Below, piece after piece: positions 25,590 to 36,179 of a stretch of 64,000 bases of DNA. The translations under genes were made by a program, and so were the position numbers. The DNA comes from Burhinus oedicnemus. Taxonomy: Eukaryota; Chordata; Aves; Charadriiformes; Burhinidae. The number at the start of each line of letters is the position of its first letter. The first letter of the stretch is position 1. Where the stretch lies: NCBI GenBank assembly GCA_008921705.1, contig VFFE01006812.1, positions 406,175 to 470,174 of the forward strand, read 5' to 3'. A model generated the notes under the pieces. That model searched no databases. It had not been told where the DNA came from and saw only the letters and a program-made list of their open reading frames with translations.

Positions 25590-26240
25590 GCTGTTGACAC
25601 AGTGCAGCTCTTCTAATTAAAAATGACTGCTTGCTTTAAGCACATTGTTTTAATAGATTTACCAAAGGTGTGGGGAGCTGCTTTTCAAACTGCTGAGAAA
25701 TACTGCACACTCCCTTTTCACTGTCAGAAAATAAATTGATTTTATTTGTTCTTCTCTTAAATGAAACATAATTAAAGAGTGGGAACGTTCCAAGTCAAGG
25801 AAAAAAAAAACAACATTCAATTAAAAAACAATCTACTTTATTAAGTTAAAATTCAATTTCAGGTTTTCATTACATGCAGCTGCATTGAAGTACAACGCCG
25901 ATAGTTTACATCTGCTTCGAGATATTTGGATGCTACTTTGCTTCTGTAGATGTAAATTCCTTAGTCTTCAAAGGAGAAAGGACAGACTTTGAAATGTAAT
26001 TTTATCACCTAATCCATTCTACGTTGTAACCTTTATCAGCAATTAATGACCTGAAACATAAAAGCAAAGTGATGAGCCTATAATGAATTATACCTTATGA
26101 TGACACTTTCATTACGGAGAACACTGTATATTTACTGCAGACCTTTTACATTTGTTGGTAGTTGGTGTTTCATCAAATTAAGTTTAAATACTACGTGGGG
26201 CTGTACGGTACATTAACTTTTTTTGTCTTAAACGCATTAA
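25590..26240. other. Candidate conserved noncoding element cluster (AT-rich)
   Basis: About 650 bases of complex AT-rich sequence follow the averaged flank. Cores include CTTCTAATTAAAAATGAC near 25610, GTTTTAATAGATTTACC near 25648 and ACATGCAGCTGCATTG near 25872, a palindromic E-box. A run of A at about 25800-25810 is the only simple sequence. There are no useful frames. I infer possible regulatory constraint from the texture. Confidence 0.27.
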
Positions 26241-28470
26241 TGCTTTGTGTGGGCATCTATAGAGCGTTTGTGAGAGGTACTGCGGAGTCCTTTTATCACA
26301 GTGAGGAAGGTGGAGAGGAATCTCTTCTCAGGGTGAGAGTTTCCAGCGATGAAGGACTGCTCTAAAGACTGTGCTCAAACGGTTATAAATGTGACATTAA
26401 TTTAATTCATTTGACACTTCCTGAGTTTCTGAGTCCAAGGAACGTATACAGCTTGACTCCGCTGTACCCAGGAGCTCAGACCCCGGATGAGCTTCAAGAA
26501 ACCAAAATCTGCTGCTTCAGACTCTCAGCACAGATGCATAGCTGTAATTCTGTGGGAATTTGTGGAGTCTGCATGCATTTCTCTGTAAAATACAAGGTGG
26601 GATTTATCCCTTTTGACTTTCTTCACCAAAAATTAAGCATCTAGTCAAAGTCAGTCAACAAGCAGGTGGTCAACGGATGGAGAGACAACTCATCCCATGC
26701 TACGAGAGGATAGTGCAGCACCCCTGGAAGCGCCACCTCATTTCTGCTGACCACCCCAGGGGCTGATGACAAGAGTACACAGGAGCCACGCGCAGCTGTA
26801 CGTTGGGTTAAGTGGGACGAGCGTCTCCCTCGCAGAGTCTCTCCTTTTCTCTAATCACATCCTCTACTTCAAGAAGGTACAGAAGATTAATCCCTTCCTA
26901 AGGGTCAGTTTTACACTGGCGTAAGCGGCTGCAGCTTCGCTGACTTCTGAAGCCAAAGCTGATAACGTCAGCTCCGTATGAAAAGATGCAGAGGAGCTTT
27001 GGGAAGACAGAACAGGAGAAAAGCCTTCAGGCTGTAATCCTGTATTTATTTATGGGTGGAAGTCTTTCTCCCAGCCTTCCAGGAGCGTGCAGGTTGTTTC
27101 ACACCACGGCTGAAAAAGGAAAAGATGGCTTAAAGAATGAGGTAAAGCTAAAACAAGATCATTTTGCACAGGTTTTAGCCAGAAGAGACGTCAGTAGATG
27201 CCTGCGAGCAAAGCTGAAGTATTGGCAGTGACTGGGTGTAGGTAGCAAAGCCTGGGGCCACCTTCAAAGCAATGAGGTTTGACCACAATTGTTGTGGTCC
27301 CAGAGGAACATTGTTGGCTATTTCAGTGCCACGTAAATTGATTGAAATATCTTAACAGAACAGAAAGAAACAACTAAGAGACGTAGCAGTATAAAACAGC
27401 TGGAAGAAGAGATACAGCAAAACAGACCTCTGTCATTGAAGGACGATGCTTCGTCAGACCTTTCTCAAGTACATTACCAAGATGCTGGGTAAGCGGATAC
27501 AAGCTCCCAACACTCAGGGTCTAAGCCGTTATATAGTTTCTAGGCTTGATGCAAAAAACTTTCCCTAAGGAAAAATCACTCCACATTTGCTTAAAGAAGA
27601 GCTCTTTTGGCCGTTCCCAAGGCAGCATGCAGGTTGCCACCAGTCCTTCAGAAGACACAAGCGGGATGGTCCCCACGGTGGTCCTGGCTGCTGTTCCCGG
27701 GTCTGCACACTCCCCTGCCAGTAGCTGAAAACCCAACACAAAAACCCTTCATCTGCCCCAGATCACCCAGCGCTGAGGACAGAAACCTTCTCACAGGAGC
27801 TTCTTGGGAAGCGCTATCACTAAGAAACAGTACAATTGGTTATTCCTTTCTCCAAACCTCTACTCAAGAGCTCGCTCCATCACTGGGCTCTTGCAAACCA
27901 CCAGACATTAACACTGTGTTGACTACAGGCTGTGGGGAAGCCACCAAAAAGACATGAAAAGAGAGAACACACAGAGACTAGCATCAAATGCAGCTTTCGG
28001 TTGAAGAAATAATTCAACCAAGAAAAACATGCAGAGTTCTTCCGCTGGAGAGATAAGAGTCATTCTGGGATGGGATAACATGGTAACTGTCTGAACTGCC
28101 CTGGGGTAGAAATTATTGTGGATGATGCTAAGGGGCAAAGCTAAGCAAAACCATATGAAATAAAGCTATGAATATTTAGGCTGATAGAGTGAAAACCCCT
28201 CTTCCTGACAGAGATTTATTAAATTAAGGAACAGACTCCTAAGGGAAGCAATAGCAGCACCCACCGTTGCTTGGGATATTTAAAGCTCTGCTGCAGGAAA
28301 AAAGTAACGCTGGGAAATGCAGAGCTGAAAAACACAGAGCTGAAGAAAGAAACTAGGCAGGGAGGAGCCTATTTGATGAATTCTGCCTCTTTCAGCAGTG
28401 GAAAGCCTGCGAGCAGCCTGCAATTTTCTTGCATGGATTTGCTATTCAAATGCATTTGATGAATACCAGG
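26241..28470. other. Single-copy noncoding sequence, no gene seen
   Basis: Frames reach 116 codons (27607-27957 plus) and carry no recognisable motif. I see no repeat, CpG island or RNA gene. The segment ends at the CR1 junction near 28471. Confidence 0.55.
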
Positions 28471-28858
28471 GAACTGGGGTTGTTCAGCCTGGAGAAGAGG
28501 AGGCTGAGGGGAGACCGTCTCGCTCTCTACAACTCCCTGAAAGGACGTTGTAGCGAAGTGGGGTCGCTCTCTTCTCCCAAGTAACAAGAAATAGGACAAG
28601 AGGAAATGGCCTCAAGTTGCACCAGGGGACGTTTAGATTGGATATTAGGAAAAATTTCTTCACCGAAAGGGTTATCAAACATTGGAAGAGGCTGCCCAGG
28701 GAAGTGGTGGAGTCGCCATCCCTGGAGGTATTTAAAAGATGGGCAGCCGTGGTGCTGAGGGACATGGTTTAGTGGTGGTTTTGGCAGTGTGAGGTTGATG
28801 GTTGGACTCGATGATCTTAAAGGTCTCTTCCAACCTAGGTGATCCTATGATTCTATGA
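28471..28858 (+). mobile_element. CR1 LINE, 5'-truncated copy of a second subfamily (~390 bp)
   Basis: The copy starts at GAACTGGGGTTGTTCAGCC and ends GATCCTATGATTCTATGAA. Its body (GGACTCGATGATCTTAAAGG and GACATGGTTTAGTGGTGG) differs from that of the copies at 14.4, 23.8, 41.5 and 43.6 kb, so it is a separate CR1 subfamily. The reverse-transcriptase C-terminal frame is readable in two pieces separated by a small deletion near 28560-28575. The expected stop codon TAG after an RDMV-type ending is retained at 28770-28772. The copy is a dead remnant. Confidence 0.95.
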
Positions 28859-29260
28859 ATAGTCCTTCAAATCCCCTGCCTCATGGGTCAGTCGTGAATA
28901 TCCTGAGCAGAAGTTGTGTCTGCCCGGATTTCTAGTACCATCCCCAGGAAGCGGTGAAGAAGCTTCCAGACTGCCTTCTTCAGAGTCGGTGGCTAACGGC
29001 CTTGAAAGACCAGCGCAGCAGCATCACAGCCTGCACCCTCCTTAACTTTGCAAGCTCTCCCACAAGGCAGCCCCAAACTCACTCCCCGTTCCACGATGTG
29101 GGACACCACCACTGGGTTTGTCCCCAGACTCGCTGCATGGGCTAAACCCAAAAGCCATGCACTGGCCTCACCGGTGGCTGACAGCGGTGCCTTTTTGGGG
29201 TGAGCTCCTCGCATTAATGATTTAGCCAACTTCGCTAAATGCATTGCGTTCTTGACATGG
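28859..29260. other. Single-copy noncoding sequence, no gene seen
   Basis: The spacer has average composition with frames of at most 83 codons and no recognisable content. Confidence 0.5.
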
Positions 29261-29770
29261 GTGGCATTAACAATTCATTGAATTTCATTTTACGCTCTGT
29301 AGGGTGAGAGAATACTGTTGTAAATTGAATTAATGCTTGGTTTTCCTTTGAAATAGTAATACCAAATAAATAATTTAGTCCATCCATAGAAGAAAAAAAA
29401 AAGATAATAAGAAGAAATTGAAGTCAGCTCTAATACGCATTACAAAAAGGGGTGTTCACTTCAGCATTCCTAACTGTGAAAATGTTTTGTGGACTTAATT
29501 CCAAGGAAATTGAAACTTTTGTCCACAGTAAAAATGTTGTGTGAAAGATATAAAAAGTTGATGCTGTTAAAGCAATGTACCATTTAGCCTTCAGTTACAG
29601 CATTGGGAAGACAGGAATATTGCTGTGCAGTGGACTGGAGAGAACTTGAATTAGTTCAGTCAATTAAGTCATGATTAATTTATGTTAGATCTTGTTCTCT
29701 TGAGTCTATAAAAACAAAGACTTTAGTTAACTGGCAGCATTTAGTTTAATAAAAGTAAAGTCTTTAAAGA
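29261..29770. other. Candidate conserved noncoding element (AT-rich)
   Basis: This complex AT-rich sequence has CATTAACAATTCATTGAAT near 29265, AAATTGAATTAATGCTTGG near 29322, and CAATTAAGTCATGATTAATT near 29660. A short A run lies near 29391-29402. Repeated ATTA and CATTGA/ATTGAAT cores in otherwise unique sequence suggest enhancer texture. There is no coding potential. Confidence 0.27.
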
Positions 29771-30292
29771 TGACTTCAGGAGGGGAAAAAAAACATTGCT
29801 GACAAAATCAATAGACAGCAAGATTCCTGTTTAATTTGTGTCAATGCAAGTTGAAATAACTTCAGAGACTAACACAAAAGGGATGCTCCCCTGAAATGGA
29901 GAACCAGATTCTCCAGATCTTGATTAGTGCAGCTAATCCGACACCTCCACCAGTACGTGTGACAAAACACAAATACAGAAAGCTCCCACATCTTCTTGCT
30001 TTTCACCATTTCTCTAACTTTCCTTTTGGGTCACCTGGGTCCTGATTTGGGCAGAGAAAGAAGAGTTTTAGTACTCGTAAAATCACTCTTAATGCAACCC
30101 TACACCCTTACCCAGGCTGTGATTACACTAATGATCCCTCTCTAACGCAGGTAAATGCATTCTGCACATTTAATTACTCCAAACCACAGAGAGAGGCTTC
30201 TGAGAGCCAGATATTTTCTGGTCATTACTGGAACCATGCAGATGAAGTTAAGGGAAAAAAACTCCATTTGCTTCTCTGTAAGCATGGAAAAG
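29771..30292. other. Single-copy noncoding sequence, no gene seen
   Basis: Nothing recognisable: no repeat, and only the edge of a 95-codon minus-strand frame (30142-30429). Confidence 0.5.
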
Positions 30293-30332
30293 ATATATAT
30301 ATGTGTGTGTAAACATATATGTTTATATATAA
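30293..30332. repeat. TA/TG dinucleotide-rich simple sequence with a perfect palindrome
   Basis: Short TATATA and TGTGTG runs flank the 14-base perfect palindrome AAACATATATGTTT at 30311-30324. It is ordinary low-complexity sequence that could extrude a small cruciform. Confidence 0.85.
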
Positions 30333-32025
30333 AGGACAGTATCAATATAGATTTCAGTATCTCAGGTGAGGACATGGGGATTATGCTGGAGGGGGGCATC
30401 AAATCAGATGCCAAGTCCATTCTGTGCAATTAACCATCTCAGAGCTGGGCATGACGTGTGTGCCAGCCCTCCCCACAGTGCACAGGTCACCTCCCCAGGT
30501 ACCAGGGCACCCATCGCTTTCTGGAGGCATGTCCAAGAGGCACGGGACTAAATAAACTGAGCAGTCTTAAATTTACGCCTGTGCTCCAACAGCCAGGGAC
30601 TCAGGGCAGACTCAGGATTTTTCACTCTGGCTATCATTATGGTCTTAATTAGCGTCCTGCCTCCCTCCTGAGACCAGATGAAGTATCTGCTCCCAAGGAA
30701 CAACAAGGGAAAAGAAACATCCTCCATGATATTTACTGTACTAGTGCTTGTGCTATCCCTTGTAAAGCCCACGCTTGTGGCAGGAACCAAGCCCCATCAT
30801 CCCATCTGCTCCAGGCATGGAGGAAGCCACGCTCCATCTTCACGACATCTCTCCTTTCAGCTGCTGGCATGAAAGATTTCCTCCCTGAAAGTCAGCCAGC
30901 AGAAAATGATGCAGTAACTCAAATTATGTTATTTTTCAGCAGTAACTGCCGCAATTTCCAGTGGTCCAGAAACTCAACAACCTTTTTTTTGCACTGTACA
31001 TTCAAGCACAAGGCAAACTGCTCTGTAGTGTGGAACGGGTTCTTAAAACAGCGTGAGGGTTGAAGAGATGAAGCAGGTTGAAGTGGCAAATTCTCAGGCT
31101 GAAAGACTTCAGAGTCAGAAGAACAGCACAATAGGCTTTGGCTGGTTCACAAGGACTTGAAAGAAAACACAGGCAGGAGCTGAAACATGACCCGCTGGAG
31201 AGAGGGAAATCAGGCTGTCAAAAGCAAAGCCAGGCGGTGAGAGTCAACAAGTTCTCAAGGTTACGCGTGCTGAGACAACCAGGAGGGAAATCTGGGTGAT
31301 CAGTCTCCCGTTGTGGTCTCGGGTTTTGGTTTTGGTGAGGAAAGTCCACGTGCTACTCAACAATGGAAATTTTTTGCTTCGTCCCACATGTGTCTATCCA
31401 CTCTCCTTTGGGAAGTCTTGTATCATCGCACAGCTTCCATGAAGGTTTGAGAAATGTGTACCCCAGAGCCAATTCTACAGTCTCAGGGAGACTATCTTCA
31501 TTACCATTATCCTGAGGGCACCAACGGGGCTTCGTGGCTGTGACCAGCCTCAGAGGAATCCCCACCCAAGCACCCTCTGCTTGGGCACCCAAAGCTGTTG
31601 CCTAGGCTTGCCTGTGCCCAGCCCTGTCTCCTGGCTTATGGACTGGACTTTCCTGGAGGTATCTCTGTGCTGTAGCTTTTCCGCAGCCCCATCTCCTCTG
31701 TCAGCACCACGTCTCTTTGCTGCAAACACTGTGATTTATGCAATGTGTCACACCTCCAGCTGATGCCTCACCGGTTTTTTTTCCTTATCGTGGGGAAAGC
31801 AACAGCCATGCTGAGGTGCACCTCTACCACCTGCCTCATATCTCTGCCAAGACAGGTTGAATTCCTCAAGTAAAGGTCCAAAATATCCTCCTGCTTCCCC
31901 TCTTCGTATCAGCCTAGGCAGCATTTGGCTATCAGCATTACAGGAGTCTGGAAACAGCGTTCTCCTCTGCAGTATCTCCAATAAATCGTTAGCAAGTAAG
32001 AGGTTAATGGTGGGTCATTGCTATT
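30333..32025. other. Single-copy noncoding sequence, no gene seen
   Basis: All frames are under 95 codons and unrecognisable. There are no repeats apart from a T run near 31775. The segment becomes GC-richer towards the CpG-rich patch. Confidence 0.55.
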
Positions 32026-32225
32026 CCGGCTGAGCGAGGAAGAAGTGAGCACTTTCCCCGGAGTCGGGGAAGAACGAGGAGCTCGGGCCATTCCCGCACG
32101 GCGACTGCAGAGCCCTGCACACCGCCAGCCGCTGCTGACTTCTTCTGGCCCCACAAAAGCAAAGGGTTTTCCTCCCAGAAACCACAGGCGCACCTGCCCG
32201 GCACAGCTGGACCAGCAGCAGAGAT
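32026..32225. promoter_or_regulatory. Small CpG-rich patch, borderline CpG island
   Basis: About 200 bases contain 13 CpG dinucleotides. Over 32041-32220 I count roughly 63% G+C and an observed/expected CpG ratio of about 0.6. Most of the window has few CpGs, so the patch stands out. It could be a weak orphan promoter, an enhancer, or simply a GC-rich accident. I see no TATA box with a plausible downstream exon, and frames on both strands (32018-32257 plus, 31909-32193 minus) encode nothing I recognise. Confidence 0.3.
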
Positions 32226-34596
32226 GCTCAAGGTGTCAGAGAATCCGAGAGAGGTGAAAAAATCTGGTGTGGTGACAACGCGACAGGGCTGACCCCAGGA
32301 CAGTACATCTCCCCACGTCTCCCCAGCCCCACAGGAATGCCCAAATTACCTCCCAGCTGCAGGAGAGGAGCTTCTGCTTGCAGGTGAATGACCCCAGAGC
32401 AGTGAAGAATAATTCAAACAGTTAAAATAAAAGATCTATGTGTCCTATTACTGTGTGCCAGGCTTTGAAAACCTGAATGTTTAACCCAGTTATTCTCAGA
32501 GCAAAATATTTCATTATTCCAAACCAGCGGCTGGAGGACTGCTGTTTCCAGTTACCTGGCCATGCAGAGCATTTAATTCTGTGACGTATCAATCAGAGAT
32601 ATAGTATGAGATATCAGTTATACACCCGGAGGGAGAGGAAGCAAACCGAACAAGCCAACTGATTTGAAATGTAAGGTCAGAGAGGTGGTGTTTTTAGGAA
32701 AAAGCTGAATGTCAGCTCACATGGGGTCCTTGTGGGACTTCAGGGAAGCTGCAAGCCCAAGGCTTGGGCATCCAGGTCCCAACTGAGGATCCTGAGAAAC
32801 CTATCGTACCCCCAACCAACAGCAGGGTTTTTCTATAAGTGCCTTTGAGCTTTTGTTTTGTTTTTTTTTTTTTTTATACACAATTGTGCATCTATTTCTC
32901 CCAACTCAGAAGACCCCAGAAATGGGCAGCACACCCTGCACCGAACAAGTGCTGCCACAGTGGGTCCCCGTCCCATGCCTGTCCCAGTGCCTCTCCTGCC
33001 TGCCTCTGACTGCGCAGCTGACTTGCCAGGATAAACACAACCACGTTCCCTCCCGTTTGCCCACGTTAACAAGTTTATTTATTACCCAAACATGTTTACA
33101 CTCTCTGCACTAAAATCAATACTTCCCACCTGTGCCTACATAGCGGAGTCTGGGTTTGTGAATAACTGTAAAGAAATTCAGTCTAAACAAATTAAAATAT
33201 AAATAAAGTAGCGATTTCTTCCCAACCGTGTAGCACAAATCATCTTTATGTGCTTATACACTAGCCCTTACATAAGGATTTACAAACAAATGTCAACATT
33301 CAGTGACTACTGTCTCCTGCTGAATCTCCCCCATCACTCATTCCTCATTAAGAAAAACTCCTTCCAAAGAGGAGTGTCTGAAACGCGTCGCTCAGCTCTT
33401 TTCTGGCACATTTTGAGCTCCTCTGCACCACCCTGTATTTGAGCGCTCCTTAGAGCTCCAGGGAGTCTGAACCACGGGTCCTTTCACGTGCGCGAAATAC
33501 AGATCTACGCTTTCAGGACTGGTTAAAAAAATATTCCTTTATTTTCTTAGGGCATCACCGCTCTTCACGCCTGTGGCAGAAATGCTTTGCACCCCGAAAG
33601 AACTGGGGTAGGAAGAGAATGAGCTAGGTGCTGTACAAAACGCACCAAAAAGTTTGTTTCTTCTCCAAACATCTTTCCACATCAGGATAAAACAAGGTGG
33701 GCACAGGCAGAGAAGAGGGCTTTTCACCCTCCTATTACAGAGCAACATTGGCCTCTGCTCTCCACCCAAACCACACAAAGCCTGAGCAGCAGTACTGAAG
33801 AATAATAAACGAGATTTAAAGGTCTGTGCCCAAGGGAAGGAGTTGTTATTAAGCAGTAATGCACACAATTAAACCCAAAACTTAACAATGGCCCCGAGGG
33901 CTCACAGAGATGCTGGTTCTTCCACAACAACAACAAAAAAAAAAAACCACAATGGTCACCATGCCCCACTGTGGGGTAGCAGAGACGGGGGGGACGGGCT
34001 GGGTGTAAAGCAGGGTCACCCCCCACCACTGCAGCAAAGCATCGTCACCTCCGCTGCACAAGGAGAGCTGGTGGCAGCTCGCGTACAAAACGTAGCGGGG
34101 AAGCAATAAGCAAAAAACCTGACAGCTTCAATGGGAAACCAAATCCTCCGGGACCCCCTGACTTGCTGATTTAACCAGCTTCTCGGAGTCGTTCTGTGTT
34201 CAGGGCAGAAGGGTACGATTGCGCGCAGGTGATAAATCACAGCTCTCCCAAACTTCCCAGGTCTTAAAGATCAAGGCATGAGCACCGGCAGTGGAAACCT
34301 CGCTGCATCCTAGCCAGGAGCTCGAGCAACAAAGCACTGGGGAAATTTACTGTAAAGACTTTGATGTCTATAAGGTTTCTTCATAGTAAAGGAGTGATGC
34401 ACTAGCACCAAACTCTCTTACCTCTCTTTGCTTCTCAGTCTAAACTTTGATATAGAATGGAAAATTCTCTCGCACATGCCCCAGTGTCACCAGTGCAACA
34501 ATTAAGGGTAAGGATAACTTTCTAAACAGTTCACTCTCCCTCTGTTCACACAGTCCCGTCCTCTGCCGCTACTGCTGGTGGGATTATCTACCCCAG
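32226..34596. other. Single-copy noncoding sequence, no gene seen
   Basis: The segment contains a T-run (about 32860-32876), an A-run after CAACAACAA (about 33926-33945), and AT-rich sequence around 33065-33330. Several AATAAA sites occur on the minus strand (for example TTTATT on the plus strand near 33070 and 33538), but no exon can be attached to them. Frames reach 109 codons. Confidence 0.5.
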
Positions 34597-34720
34597 AAAT
34601 AGCCATTCTGGGTCAGACCCAAGATAGGAGCCATCTAACCCAAAATCCTGTCCCTGAAAACAGACTAATGAAACGGAGGTTTACGTAACGACTGGATGAA
34701 ATAAGACAGGTAGAGAATGT
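34597..34720 (-). mobile_element. Probable ancient CR1-type LINE 3' region, antisense
   Basis: The plus strand reads GCCATTCTGGGTCAGACC, then GCCATCTAACCCAAAATCC and TGTCCCTGAAAACAG. From memory this matches a widely dispersed sauropsid repeat (GCCATACTGGGTCAGACC...CCATCTAGCCCAGTATCCTGTC). That repeat occurs as the antisense 3' flank of older CR1-type LINEs in turtles and crocodilians. Divergence is high, so the insertion would be old. The family name and the downstream limit are uncertain. Confidence 0.5.
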
Positions 34721-35089
34721 CCTTGCTTCTGGCCATCTCCTCCCACAATGTTCAATCAATACTCTCAAGAAAACATTTTCAAGGGCCATAATATTCCCTC
34801 TCTGCCTGTGCCTTTTGGCTTCATCTATCCAGAAAGAAACTTTCAGAGGAATCTGCTCATCCCTCAACGTCAGCCTTCACCAAGTGCCGACTCAGGTTAT
34901 TTCACACCAGGCTCCTCTCCAGGTCTGTTCTCTTTCTGCTTGGTCCAGTCTCACCAGCCCATTCCTCTGGCAGGGAGGTCACCTTGCTTCTCACACCAGC
35001 CCTCCTCTTCGAATGCAGTTGTGATCTCTGCTTGCAAGAGGTGACAACGGTACGTGTGAAACAGCCAGTGAAAAGGGCAGAGAGAAGGC
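34721..35089. other. Single-copy noncoding sequence, no gene seen
   Basis: No strong feature. The first part may continue the antisense repeat at 34.6 kb at low similarity (CTTCTGGCCATCTCCTCCC near 34726). Frames of up to 98 codons look like chance. Confidence 0.4.
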
Positions 35090-35436
35090 ACAAGACCAGA
35101 TTAGTGTCTTTATTAATCTGCATGTGCCTCAAGGACCAGGAGCTACAGCTGGAGGTTCCACCAAGGATTCACCTCCACCTGAGGTGCCCTCTGGATTCAC
35201 CTCCCATCAGCAGGGTGAAATGGGCACCTCTGGGATGTGCTTAATCATAGCTTCACGTATATCTGCAAGAGATTGCTGCTCTCTGAGACCTGCATAAGGT
35301 GCCCAAGATGAATCTTTGCCCCTTAATGACATGAGAAGCTCATACACATCATAACTGCAACCCATGGACCCAACTGAGTACGTGTTGCCACAGGGACAGC
35401 CTCCGTCATCCCAAACTTGTGCTTCTGGCTTGGACC
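35090..35436 (-). other. Speculative terminal exon or open frame, minus strand
   Basis: On the minus strand a pyrimidine-rich stretch ends in CTGCACCTCTTAG at 35437. An open frame of about 77 codons follows to a TGA at 35207-35209, and a canonical AATAAA lies at 35114-35109. The predicted peptide has a Cys-rich start (GCPCGNTYSVGSMGC) and a charged C-terminus. I do not recognise it. The order acceptor, frame, stop, poly(A) signal is what a last coding exon looks like. However, frames this short are common by chance, and no upstream exon or promoter was found. It could equally be a long noncoding RNA exon, part of an unrecognised repeat, or nothing. Confidence 0.15.
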
Positions 35437-36132
35437 CTAAGAGGTGCAGCACAGAGGAGGAATGCCATGAATGCAAACCAGCTTAAGCAACCACTTGTCC
35501 TACCACTTTTCTTTTCCACATAACAGGCTGAAAACAATTAGTAAAATCCAAGACCTGCGGCACAATGTCACCTTGTGACAACCTTCAGATCTCCAGCAAG
35601 ACCTCCAGATGGCCGCTGACCCCTGTACTGGGCAGAGGTTTGCTGCTTCACAAGAAGATTGATGTGACTGGGGATGTCCAGGGGGAGAAATACAGCTGTG
35701 TTTGCCTCTTTGCAGTAATACCAATGCAAAGCATATACGCTTTGCTCCCTACTTTGCTGCAATTGAACTCCAGAAGCTGCCCAGGATAATCTCATTGACA
35801 GCAGAAATCGAGTGATGGAATTATGCTTAATGAAAGTATATGGGTTATTAAACAAAAGGATTCTTCCAAAATAGGATTATTTCAGCTTCAGAAGTGCTAC
35901 TTTATTTTCTCTTTCTGCCTTACTAAGTATCAAGGTCTTTATGAAGCCAGGAGCTGTGCAATACCTGGGTACAGATAACATTTATAGCAGATTGCTTTTT
36001 CAGTTAAGGTAAAAGAATTGGAAAGGGGTTTTATTTATTTATTATATGCTGTCTGGGAGAATAAGAGAAAATATGCTACCTGGTATTACTCTAGACTTGA
36101 CTTACAGACTTAGCTGTTAAGAGAAGGATTAT
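35437..36132. other. Single-copy noncoding sequence, no gene seen
   Basis: Overlapping frames of 74-95 codons occur on both strands (35565-35789 plus, 35568-35855 minus), with no recognisable protein. From 35800 onward the sequence is AT-rich and unique. Confidence 0.45.
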
Positions 36133-36179
36133 TACTTATATTAAAAAAAAAAAAAAAAAAAAGAAAGAAGGAAAAAAAA
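36133..36179 (+). repeat. Poly(A) run with A/G-rich extension
   Basis: Twenty consecutive A residues (36133-36152) are followed by GAAAGAAGGAAAAAAAA. It could mark an old retrocopy tail, but I recognise no element upstream. Confidence 0.85.
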
